Assembly: GCA_021399435.1 (NCBI GenBank)
Contig: JAJTUP010000025.1
Coordinates: forward strand, 1 to 64,000
DNA: 64,000 bases
Source: Diaporthe sp. PMI_573
Lineage: Eukaryota > Ascomycota > Sordariomycetes > Diaporthales > Diaporthaceae
Reading direction: 5' to 3'
In this document: positions 1 to 11,818 of the stretch, one piece after another
Layout of the letters: each line of letters begins with the position of its first letter
Position numbering within the stretch: the stretch's first letter is position 1
Notes under the pieces: model-generated
The model's database searches: none
What the model saw: the letters and a program-made list of their open reading frames with translations, nothing else
Told to the model about the DNA's origin: nothing
Made by a program: the position numbers and the translations under genes

Positions 1-3000
1 ACTTAAATACACCTATCTGGCGAAACCAAGTAATACAACCTTGTTTTGCTATGTTACAAGACTATATAAAAGCAATTATTCAGCCTGCCGCGCTACTGAA
101 GCCGAGACAATAGTTAAGTCTGGATGCGTGGACCTAACAGCTTACGAACAGCTATAGAAATGGATTTTGACTATAACAAGCAAGTCTGTGCTGATATAAG
201 GACATTATTTGTAAAGGCAAAGGAGCGTAATAACGAGGGACCTTGTATAACTAAACAGATTAATATGTTTATTGCCATCTTGGAGAAGTTTAAGGACTAT
301 TTTGAATAAATAGACCAGCTTATTGCTCTTAAAACAACAATTAAAAACAATAAGTTAAAGAGAGGAAAGAGGGCAGCTGAGAATAGAAAGCGTTTTTTTG
401 ATAAGATTTAATATTTAAAACCTTGTTGCAGAAATATTATATAGTTAAATATAAATTAGTTAAAAATATATAATTATAGGTCTTTTACCCTTATACCCAG
501 GAGGGATATATATATATATAATTTATTAATGCCTAGCGGCGGCTTATATTAAAAAGGTAATTATTATTAATCTATAAATATATGTTTTAAAATAAATCTC
601 GATCTTTTTAAGCCTATATATAATCTATTTCTAGCTTATAGCTTGTCTTAATATATTATATTTTTATAAATATTTGTGGGTTAGTAGTATTAGTAGGCTA
701 ACTTAAAGGTAATTCTTTAAGTATTTAGTGTCTTATCTTTAGTAACTAAAGTAGTGCCTGCTATATATAATATAAGGTAATTAAAGTTTATTAGATTAGT
801 AATAATAGAATAGAGGTATTTTTCTTTATAATTAGTCTATATTAAGTTATTTTATAGTAATAGTAAACTATATTATTGTATAGACGGCATCTATATTTAG
901 AGTCTAATTTATACTATCTAATAGTACCTTTTTTTTAAAAAAGAAGGAGATGTTACTTTTATAGGTATCTATATATTAGAGTATCTATATTTAGTATAGA
1001 GATAGGCAAAAGATAAAAGGAGAGAATTACTAAAGCTGTAAACTAAGTTTAGTCTAATAAAAGGAATGTTAGAGGTCGGGTTTATAAGGAATATAAACTA
1101 CTTGTAACAAGAAGCAGGAGGTACTAATATTAAAATTATTAACCTACTAGAATAAATAATAGTACTAGGCCTGCCCTATTTTTACTAGAAAATAAAGACA
1201 ACATAGATAATAAAGATAATAAAGATTATTAATATAGTAGGTTAAGTAGTTTTAAGGAAGTAATAAATAATAAAGGGTTAGATAATGGTAATTAGATAGA
1301 CTTTAATATAGAGACAAATAATTTTAGCGATATGGCTAGTTAGGGGTAGCCTGAATTATTTAAACGCTTAGAGAACAGGGCTATAGAAGATAGAGAGAAA
1401 ATATCTTTAGTAAGGGAGCTTTAAGGGTAGGGCTTGGCTATAAGAAAAAAAAGGCAAGACTATTTACTATAAGTTATTTATGCTTATAGACGAATTATTG
1501 GGTGGCAGATTATTACGGTATGCTATAATCTAGATAAGAAATAAGGTAGATACATTTCTATTAAAGGCAGAATACGGGCTATTATTACAAGAGGTTATTT
1601 GTTTGTAGTTTTGCCTAGCCTTAACCTAGATTATATAGACCTGAAATATGGTGTGCTTCTTAAAGGGCGGGAGTATCTTAAGGCAAAGCAGTAATTTATT
1701 AATGTCGGCAGAGAGGTTATTAAATCAAAGCCTCTATTGTGGCTTGCCAATAGTATCTAGAGGGATTTTGTTATTATTTATATTATAATGACGGAGGATA
1801 GATTAATAACGCTTATTGAAGGCTACGTTAATAACCCTCATTAAAGAAATAAAGCCTATATTAGTATGAGTATACTGAGAATAGTATACAGAGGTGCTAA
1901 GTTAGACGTATTAATGCTTGATAGTTGGGTACGGGTAGGCTAAGAGGGTTAAAGAGAAAGCCTTGTCTACTGGTAGATATAATGAAATTTCTGGCGCAAC
2001 GATATTTATAAATATAGTAGTATAGAGTAATATCTTGTTGCTTTTCTTTTTATATTATGTAATAATTTTTTTTAATATTAGAATTATTTTTAGGTTGCTT
2101 TAGCAGGTAATATAGATAGTTTTTAAATTTACTAAGTATATAGTAAAGTGTTTCTTAAAGGTAATAATCTAGATAATGTAGTTATTAGAAGAATAAGCAA
2201 GGCTTTACTAATTAGAGTACTCGAGATACTTTATCCCGATAGCCGTTTCTAACTTTCTTTCTATAAAGCTCTGTAAATTGCCTTTTTTACTTGCTTCTAG
2301 AGCTTTCTCTACTAGTTACGGCTACTATAATATATATAGGTCTTTAAATTATATTTATAGTATGTATAAAGAAGGATAACGGTAATCTAGCTAAAGATAA
2401 TGCCTGTATTAGTCTTTGTTTATAGGTGTTTAATTAAGTTGTCATCTTTATATATACTTGAGATTTTAAAATAGATCTTTGTTAAGTCTATATAGTAGTA
2501 CCTGCCTTTCTGCTATATTCTATACTGGTAAGAGCCCCTATTTATAAAGAAGTAATTATAGTGTAGGAGGGTGTTTATAAGCCTGCTAGTCTCTATAATA
2601 AGCAGCTTGATTATAATATACTTCTTACTAGCGGTATTCTTTAGGGGTAGTATTATATATTTAGGCTTTTCTCTTAATTTGTATGTAATCTTCTTTATAT
2701 AGCTGGTAAAGTTATAGTATGGGATTCTAATATTAATATATTTTTTAGACGCTATGTTAGTAAGCTTGTATATTATAGCGGGAACTGTTGTCTCTATAAA
2801 GGTAGGTGCCTTCTTGTAGATATATTTAAACGTCTCTATATTGTCTAAGTCAGTATTCTATATATATATGTTTTTAGATATCTGCTTGGAGACTAAAATA
2901 TTTATTATCTTAACTATATACCTATATATTTCCTTATAGTTATATTTATAGAAGATAGATATTTTGTTTTTATTAAGCTTTTTAATGGTAGTTAGATGTC

Positions 3001-4924
3001 TAATTAGCAACTTTAGGCAGGTTCTGTAGAGATTATTATTAAAGATGGCGGCTGTTTTACTTTCTACAATATACTAGATGCTTGTAATAGTTGGTATAAC
3101 TAGTACCGCAATATAGATTGTATTATTGTTAGAGTTGTAATAGTTTAGTATATAAATTAGGTATATAGGTATATAACTTTTTAAATGTATTTTAAAATAT
3201 AGAATAAAAATACTATATTTCTATAACCTATATTACGTAATAGATCTTTTAAAGAGGTTTATAATAGTATATTTTTTTTCCGGGTTAGGGTATAGTAATA
3301 GGGGTATTGACAGGGGTTAAAGTTATAGAGTTTTTATATATCTAGATCCAAATTTTAGCTAATTTTTACCCCCCTGTAATCTGGCCCTACTTAACCCCTA
3401 ATCTTTAGATTAAAATATTACTAAATCTAGTATATTAATTTAACCTCTATTCTTTATATTACTTAGTCTTTAAATTAATTATATAAAGAAATAAACGAGG
3501 TTAAAAAAGTTGTATACCTATTATATACTAAAGTTGTTACAACTTTAGTAATAATAATAAAACTTGCTAATAATCTTAAGTATATTAAGATTAAGATTAT
3601 AACTGATATTTTTAAGTAGATAATAAAGATAGTTAGCTGCTAGGTAATTAAATTATTAATAAAGTTATTAAAGTTTATTCTCTATAAAAAATATACCTGT
3701 TTTGTAGCTTTTTAGAAAAAACTATAGATAACCTTATTTTTAGGTTACTAAAATAGTTATATTTAGGCCTAAATTTTATAATAATACTAATGTCCAAATA
3801 GTATTTAGATATGGGTTTATACGTATTTGTCAGCAGCTCATTCGGCTATTTATAAGCAACCTACTAGTCCGTATAGACTAGTAAATAGCTAGAGAAAGAC
3901 AGTCCTTTTTACTTTGGTTATTCCGTACTAAGGCCTTACCTAATACCTTCTAACAACTAATTTATTAATAATGTTATAAAAATAGACCTTTAGCTTGTCT
4001 ATATCTTAAATATATATTAGAAATAGGGTTGGAGCCTTTATAATATAAAAGGTAATAAGCCCTATAATTATCTTTATAATTATTATACTAATTAAGATAA
4101 GACAGGATTTCTTTTTAAACTTAATAATAGCCTTACTAATATAGCCAGCATCTCTAATAATAAAGGAGTTTTCTTAATTTAAAGCCAAGTATTATTTATA
4201 ACCAGTAGTTAAGAATTATATAGTACTAGTATTAAGAATAATACCTTAAAATTTATTATAAAAATATCTTTCTTTTAGTATAAATTAATTTACTAAGATA
4301 ATAATATTATCAGTTTTATTAATATTATTAGGGCCAAGTAAGTATAGAAATAAAGTATTAGTAAGAAGCTATTAAGCTTTCTTGTAACTATTTAGATCGT
4401 CCTTATATTTATTATAAATATTTTCTAAAGTAATATTAAGTTTTTTGAAGTTAGCAAGAAAAGAAATAAACTTAATATTAAATATTAAATACTTCTTGAT
4501 TTTATAAATTAAGAGATATTACTTATATATCTTTTAATATTCCTTAAAGGTATAGTTTAAAGACTAGCATCCTTTTTTATTATATATAAAGTAATATTTT
4601 TAATAATAGCTATAGTAACAATTATTATTATAGCAGCAGCTATTACTATAATAGCAGTTATTATTATAGTAATAGTTATTACTATAAAAGCTATTATAGC
4701 TAAATTATATTTAAAAGCCTAATCTATAACTTTATTACCAATTATTTATATACTAATAATTAAGGTAGTATGTTTTATTATCTATATTAATCTTATCTTT
4801 CTAAAAAAATTATTAAGATATTATATAATTAATACTTAGCTTAAGTAACAATTATAGGTTTTAAAAAAGATATTTATATAGTACCTATAGTATAAAGAGT
4901 ATATATTTAAATTTAAGCACTTTT
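1..4924. other. AT-rich RIP-like repeat relics
   Basis: This stretch is extremely AT-rich, dominated by TA, TTA and TAA runs, with stop codons in all frames. No coherent protein is readable. A 61-codon open stretch at 124-309 is the only small exception and resembles nothing I know. Around 4600-4700 there are simple TATTA and TAGCAG-like tracts. This composition is what RIP (C-to-T change, preferring CpA) leaves of former transposons in Pezizomycotina. The parent element cannot be named by eye. Confidence 0.75.
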
Positions 4925-5444
4925 GTTAAACGGAAACGCTCATTTAGGTGTGGGCGCTGCACGTAGGGAGTTACCCTAGACTTCACGGAAGGAGTTACCC
5001 TAGACTTTTTACTAATAGCGTGCGCGCTGGCAGATAAGTTTGGTGGCCGTGAGCCGATTTTTTGGGCTGTTTTAAGACCCTAACTTCGAACCTCTGCATT
5101 CCCCTTATTTCTTACCCAAAAAGCATGTAACCTAGTTTGTTAGATAGCCTGATTTCTGAAGTTTATCTGTATTTAGTTTGATTACTATCAGGGTTAGGGT
5201 TGGCTAGTTATTCATGGCTGAAGAGAGTGGGTCTGGGGGCCGAATTTTCCGGCCTCGCCATTCCTACACCAGAGCCACCCACAGCGTGCCAAGGGGTGAG
5301 ACAATGTCGGAGGGTGTGTGAGGAGGGCTGACAGAAGCCCACTCAAATTCAATGCAAAGTTGTCCAAACCATTCTCAAGCGTCCCAACAAGACCTCAGTG
5401 CACCCTACTGCTACCTGACTCCCATTCGATCCACCAACCTTCAG
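4925..5444 (-). repeat. Dispersed 0.5 kb repeat, copy 1
   Basis: A GC-normal island inside the AT-rich block. Its reverse complement matches 39824-40331 along its length, at about 90% by eye with scattered substitutions and small indels. One end is GTTAAACGGAAACGCT; the other carries AACCTTCAG. The two ends are not inverted copies of each other, so a TIR transposon is unlikely; a solo LTR, a retroelement end or a subtelomeric repeat would fit. The AT-rich DNA abuts both ends. Confidence 0.8.
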
Positions 5445-8270
5445 AAAGTTAGAACCTATTGGTGTCTTTTTTAAACCGGCTTGATCTTTGTATTTATTAG
5501 CATATAGATTGCCGTGTTTAGAATAGAGGTAGATAAAGTATAATATATTTACTTTATAAGTAATATTTGTATATTAGGCAAGATAAGAGCATTAACTTAA
5601 AATCTTTGGCTATAGACAGTTTTATAGAGCCTTGCCTATGCTGTAAGTATACAATGCCGCCGGTATGTTTCGAGGAGAGGCAGATAATAAGCGTCTTAAA
5701 TATGTTTAGAATCTTCTCTATACTGTTATATATAGTTAACTATTATTATAAATTGCCATTTTCCGTCTTGGCCTACTTCTTGTAAGCCTTAAATATAGCC
5801 TCTGGTTTATATAGAAGGCTTTTGTAGAGCTTGGCATAAATATGGGACTTGTTGTCGACTAATGGTACTCTAAGCTTACAAGCAATGTGCTTAACGAATT
5901 TGTTTATAAATTTAAGCCATTTTAGGTTCTAGAAATTAATTTTATTGGCGCCAATCTCTAGCGTTTATTTGTTTTTTTTAGCCTTATAACTGCGGCTTGC
6001 TAGCTTTTAAGCCCTGTCTTTTAATAGTGGCAGCGTAATAAGCTTGCTGTCTACTGGAATCTTGGGGTTTGGGTAAGTATTAAAGGTGCTGCTAGTTGTA
6101 AAAGATTTTGCTGCCTTGATTTATTTAATGTGCTTAAGAAAATCTTGTTAGAAATGCTTAAATTTGTTGACTTTAGCTTTAGTCTTAATTGAGTCTTTAG
6201 CTTTAAACTAACTGTCTTTTAAGTCACCTATTCTTATAGGCTTGACTAGGCGTATAGTTTAAGACTAGAAAGACGATAGAGGTAGAGAAACTAAGTTGTA
6301 AAAAGATAAGAGAAAAAGAGTGTTAAAGATGTTAGACCTAGATTGCTTGGGCTTCTCTAAGCTTATTAGCGATATAATTATATTTTTAATAAAGTTTACG
6401 GTAGGTACGTTTTTGCCTAAAGTAGCATGGTGGGCTTAGGTAATAACGAGATAATAATATAAATTATTTGTTAGGCCCTATATAGGGAGAATGTATACTG
6501 TGTGCCTATATATATTTGACTAATGTCCGGTTGTATACAACCTTTATATATATTGTATCTTGATGCCTAATTTGTGTGCAGCCTTTATATACACTGCCTC
6601 TATCCTGATGCCAGGATTATGTGTAGCCTTTATAATATATTGCCTCTTTAATGCCGGGGCCTAGCCTTTAACATCATTTTAATGTATGGCTATATGCAGC
6701 CTTTGTATATACTGCCTGCTGATGCCTGGGTTATACATTATTATATTTAACCATATCTCCGCGCCAGTTATTGGGCAGGTTTTAGGTAACAACAAATTTA
6801 TGGGCCTGCTTATCTTTATACCAAAGATGCTGTACCTTTTTTGCTACTTATATAAGTGGGGTCTTCTTTTTATATTGTCTAAATTAATTGCTCTGCAGCC
6901 TTAGACATTTTTGCGCAGAAACTGCTCAGTCTGCCAGTTTATACTGCCTCTAGCGTAGATGGTTAAAGCCTTTGCCTCTATAGGGTATTTCTGTGTTTTA
7001 GCTGGAGCAAATAACTTAAACTTACGTGATGTGCTTCTGTTTTGCCTAAATCTGTATTTTAGCTTATTACGCAGAGATTTACGCGAGTAGGCCGTCCTAT
7101 TGGTAATGCGGGATATTTTATGTGGGTAAGCTGTATAGTGTATAGGGGTGTAAGATAGTTGGTTTTATAGTTTAAGAGTTTAAGATATTGGCGCAAAGTG
7201 GGTTATAAGGAAAAAATAAGTTATACGAAATAACTTATACTTAATTTAGAAATTGGGTAGAGTTGCCTGTGTGTAGGAATGTATTGTAAGAATAGGGAGA
7301 GGCAAATAGCATTTTGCTTAATTTTTGGTTTAGTCAATAGGCATTAATTTCGGATTTATAACCTACCGCTAATTTTGCGCGCTAAGTATATAGATACTGG
7401 GGAGAGGGGGGCTAGGGCGTTATAGGTTACAGCCTAATGTAATATTATTGTGTAAAACCTGCTTTATAGTAGGTTGTTAGGTAGAAGGCTGGTATTTTTT
7501 AAGAGGTAGGATGTATAGGGGTAGGCTGCTAGCAAATAGTAGCTTGTGTAGGGCAAGGTCTAGCTAATGTGTATAGCCTATAGCGCTGTTATTAGTTGCT
7601 ATAACTTAGGTTCCTGCGTAGAGAATGACTTAGACTTACGTTATATATTTTTTTTTGTGCCGCGGCTAGAGAGTAGGAGCTATGTATCTTTGCCGATTAG
7701 CGATTATTATGATTCTTAAGTAAAGATCTTGGCTGTAAAGGGTGTCTTATTGGGCCAAGGCGGCCAAGGCTCTGTATTAGATAGGAATTGTTTTATCTAG
7801 GCATAGTAATATATTGTGTAGCGGGCTAGTTGTTGATTTTTTTATTCTTATAGTGATTTTCGGCTTTATAATTTATTTAGTAACTCTTGCCAGCATAAAA
7901 ATATAATATCCTGCCGAAGTTATTAATATAAAGGAAGCTAGCCGTAGCTAAGTGTATTTAATTTAGCAGGTAAGCTGTTTGCCGTTTTTTTTTTTTTTTT
8001 AGATTATGATGGAGTGGGCTGAGACTATATATCTGTAATAGAAACCTGTTTTATAGTGGGGCTTTAAACTTAATTAAATATATATTTGGGGTGTAGCCTT
8101 TGTTTAGAATGATTAACCTGTAACGGTAAGAAAACGGTAGGCCTAGTTGGGGACGTTTTTAAAATATGGGGCTGATGCTGATAAGTATGTGTATTGCTTA
8201 TCAGTAACACACACAGGCTCTATAAACTTAACTTTAGCCCCATATATGCTAACCCTGTAGTAAAAATTCT
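5445..8270. other. AT-rich relic block, second part
   Basis: Continues the AT-rich composition with no readable gene. Open stretches of about 72 codons (near 5567 and 6686) are low-complexity and not convincing. It contains a decayed tandem repeat near 6525-6740. Composition switches to normal genic DNA around 8270, about 180 bp before the HET gene. Confidence 0.7.
6525..6740. repeat. Decayed minisatellite, about 45-60 bp unit
   Basis: Four to five degenerate copies of a unit containing GATGCC, then GTGCAGCCTTTATATA, then CTGCCTC. Copies differ by transitions and small indels. A partial unit may recur near 6940. The repeat lies inside the AT-rich block and codes for nothing obvious. Confidence 0.6.
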
Positions 8271-8450
8271 ACCACTAGTAGGCGAACCGCCGAATCCAGC
8301 GCTGGGCAGACTGTCCCGTGAGCTGGACTGACAGCACTAGTGTGACTCCCAACATGCCTGAGATATTTGCAGGGTCAGCGGCACCTGTTTCCTAGCCTTT
8401 TTTCATCGAACCTACTACTTAAGTAGTGCGTTTCTTGGTCTGCCGTTGCC

Positions 8451-9899
8451 ATGTGGTGCGAGAACTGCGCCGGGATTGCATATCAGGTCAGGGCCGCACC
8501 CAGTTCCCCAGGAGCCTCGACTGTTGAATACTCATGGGATTCCATCCAAAAATCGGCGCAGGATGGATGCCTCAGCTGTGGTATCATTGAAGAAACCATT
8601 AGAGCGGGGGTGATCGAGGACTGCGGTGGAGTCATCACAGCCTTGTTCGCCAGAACCGATTGCAAAACCATGCGCAACATCGTAGCCAGCCGAGCAGTCA
8701 ACAGCAATCAGGGCCACTTATACGTTCTGTTTCCATTTTCCGTGGAAGGTGAGGGATGTCGACATCTTTCAAGTGGGCCAAGGCAAACTCACGCAGGCTG
8801 ACGATGCTCAGAGACGCCGTGGAAAGCTATACCGCAAGACAGTTTCAGTGAACCCGACCCTCCCTCGCTCAAGTCCTCGGTCCCGACTATTTCTGCTTGG
8901 ATCAAAGCTTGCAACAACAACCATGCATGCATGCTTCGGCCCGAGGGACAAGCCGAGAATGACATGCCAAGAGCGATGCCAACTCGTGTGATCGATGTAG
9001 GAGACGCGTCCCACAGTCCGCATCTCTACCAGACCCGCGGAGCGAGGGCCGCTTTTGTCGCGCTCAGTCACTGTTGGGGAACAAAACAGGTTGGATACAA
9101 GAGCCTTGCCACCACCTCTGTAAACCTCCACGCTCATTGTCACGAAATACCGCTGGAAAGCCTCCCCAAGACCTTCCGCGACGCAGTTTTGGTCACTCGA
9201 GAACTTGGGCTGCGCTTCCTCTGGATAGACTCTCTGTGCATCATCCAGGACTCGAATTAGGATTGGGACCTCGTGCCGAGCCGCATGGCCCATGTGTACA
9301 ACAACGCATACTTGACCCTTGCCGCCGACCTCGCGCCGCATTCTAACGTCGGACTATTTGTCGGCACCTCTGATGGCCAGGTCCAGGGACCCCCGGTGCA
9401 TCGATTCTCGCTAGTCGACGAAACCGGTCACTCTCACCGGATTCTTGTTCGACGGAATTGGCCTGTCCCAGGGCAAACGGCAGCCAGAGAACAAGGCTCG
9501 GGGGCGCCGCAGACAGGGTACGTAATAGCCAATATCTGCAGATTACTGGCACGCTTCAAATTCCCAGCCCTCCGACCAAGGCTTCGCAGAAAACGAGAAA
9601 ACCCAGCCCCGCGGACGGATCTCCGGTCGAAATGTTGCTACGCATCGGAGGCGTCCAGCGAGCTGAAGCCGCGCGGCTGGGTGCTTCAAGAGCACCTCCT
9701 GTCCAGACGCACCGTGCTATTTACCAACGCCGAGCTCGTCTGGGAATGTCGGGATTGCCACGTGTGCTCCTGTGGGCACCCCGTCCAGCCTACCCAGCGC
9801 TACTTCGACCTTGAAGTCCTCTGCTCTTCAATTGTGGTCATCTTCCTCACTCCTATGTTGGAAGCGCAGCTACCTGACCGAGGACCATCTGGCCGATAG
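8451..9899 (+). pseudogene. HET-domain protein, broken by an in-frame TAG
   Basis: Heterokaryon-incompatibility (HET) proteins mediate fungal non-self recognition and cell death. Start ATG 8451 opens a Cys-containing N-terminal stretch. An intron at 8749-8811 (GTGAGG, branch GCTGAC, CTCAG) restores the frame. Exon 2 then reads the linker [15 protein letters not shown] and the HET core motifs ALSHCWG and [15 protein letters not shown] at 9258-9260 interrupts this core, but the same frame continues with DWDLVPSRMAHVYNNAYLTL and later GWVLQEHLLSRRTVLF, both classic HET signatures. The C-terminus ends early at 9899, shorter than usual, and an extra intron near 9518 is possible. CAG to TAG (CpA to TpA) would match RIP leakage from the neighbouring block; that is inference. 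Readthrough or a sequencing error are alternatives. Confidence 0.8.
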
Positions 9900-11818
9900 G
9901 CTCCTCTTCTTTGATGAAGAATGGTCAGTCATACAGGAGAGGCTGTAAAGCGTATGCTTCTAAGTTGATTTTACCTGGCGTATACATACTATAGTGAAAG
10001 GTCAGCATGGTAGAGAACTGAGAAGGTGGTTTCGTTTTTAATCCGTGTACGTACGCTTCTTAAGCAGTATGTAGGCGGTCCCTTCATACAGTGGTAAACG
10101 CTTAATCACCCAGCGTTTTGTAAAAACAAAAAACAAGGCCGATAACAGTAGGTGATTGCCTACATGATGCTTAAGAAGCGTACGTACACGGATTTTAAAA
10201 CGAAACCAATTACATATGCAGTGTTGGTTCTGCTTGTCTACAATTTCACAAGGCGTATCCCTAAGAGTCTGGCCAGTAGCTAACTATGGATTTGGTAAAC
10301 AAGATAATAGACAGGATGCAGTTGAGGAGAAACTTCTACAGGGTAAACTTGCCTAGACGTCAATCTTTCCTTTCACAAACACAGCAATTATTTCGGCATT
10401 CTCGTCCAACATCCATCACAATTGTCTTATAACAGCATTGCGAAATGCTTAGCCCTACATCACCACTTCTCTGACCATGCTGCCTGATCCAGTCTCTGCT
10501 GCGTCCTCTCCACACAATCGCGTACCGCACAGTCGAAGGTATGGAGGAAGTTGGGCGAGAGGTCGTCATTTATATCAACCAGACGCTGAGGCTAGCCTTT
10601 AGACCCATCATTCAGGCACCTTTTCATACTCATGCGTGAGTGTAGTTGTGATTCCAGCACGTACAGGTCTAGGCTGAGACAGGTTTAGCAAGGATTTGCC
10701 TCTATGAATTGTCAGATCACGTCCTTCACATTTGAGGGGACAGTCCATAACAGCGCTTCCAACAGCGGCTGCGCCGTGATCTTGTGGACCTTGGTCCATC
10801 ATCGGTACTTCTAGTTATCTGCGCTATGGCCCACTAGGTCAACTTTTAGAACTGAGCGAGCAGAGCATGTTCCGGTGTGGATGTGACATGTCATTGCTCA
10901 ATGTCCAATCGGGTGTGCAGTTTGATCTCTCGTTCCTCTTTTCTGGCTTTCTTGGCACGAACTGCATTCTGCCAGACTTCAGACGAGTAAAGCATTTCGA
11001 CATTAGAATTTGGTCTCGTATCCTGGATTCGGCATTAACTTCAGCATAACTAACAATGCAATTTGGAAGATCACTGTTCCGCCCAAGAGCTTTTCAGCTC
11101 ACTTTGGAAACCATATGCGCATGAGACGTTACTGAGTCGCGAGAAATCCAGCCCTAATTACTGCACATGCAGCCCAAACGATCAATTACTTGTGCTGCTC
11201 ATCCTACATATTGCCGGCCAATCGTGTGTCACTACGAGATCTTTCGGGCTTGTCAGAACTAGGCTGCAGGTGATCTACATGGTTTGACAGCCTCTGAAGG
11301 GATTGGAGGACCAAGAAGTTGTCTAACATGGCGTAACTACACAGTATTGCCCAGATACATTCGAGGTGTGCGTATGAGACAATCCACAGCCATCTGCCCT
11401 GAGCCGGGAGGCCAATAGCACAATGTAGCCAAGGCATCCGTACCACCACTTCTTTTGGGCCGGAACCAGTGGTTGCACACCTGAAGTGTGCCACAGCATG
11501 GATTAATTGGATGTTCAGAAGATCCCTCTTGGCATCAGCTACCAACAACACCAATCTGGAAGAGGTGGGTGGTCATACAGCATGGACGCCCGAGCTTTCC
11601 TGGCCAACAATTTCTAAGCCCGAAACCTTGCAGACGGAACTTAAAGCCATTTTCCCCGTGGCCACTTTAATCGTTGCATCATCTTCTCTCCCTTTGTTCC
11701 TACTGGGTGGCACGTGCGTTTATGCTCTCGAGAAACTTTCCGAATCTTCAAGAATTCAACAACCTCAGCACAGCTCCCAATCCAATTGGCGATATCCAGA
11801 CCTATTCAGAAATCAGTC
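9900..11818. other. Intergenic, mostly empty
   Basis: Apart from the MITE-like element at 10027-10208 I see no supportable gene. Around 11640-11715 one plus-strand frame encodes a hydrophobic run (AIFPVATLIVASSSLPLFLL) that could be a signal peptide belonging to the downstream CFEM receptor, but no splice path with good consensus joins it. Confidence 0.45.
10027..10208. mobile_element. MITE-like element with long terminal inverted repeats
   Basis: The left arm 10027-10066 (TGGTTTCGTTTTTAATCCGT onward) is mirrored by the right arm 10168-10208 with only small differences. The mirror continues imperfectly to about 50 bp (GTAGGC against GCCTAC). The roughly 80 bp centre has no coding capacity. 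Size (182 bp) and structure fit a miniature inverted-repeat element. No clear target-site duplication is visible next to the arms. Confidence 0.75.

Noticed and set aside
5185..5200. Telomere-like GGGTTAGGGTTGG, and its partner near 40068
   Set aside because: Only two imperfect units, inside a dispersed repeat; not a telomere array.
6525..6740. Possible CRISPR-like repeat-spacer array
   Set aside because: Units are degenerate and contiguous without unique spacers, and the genome is clearly eukaryotic.
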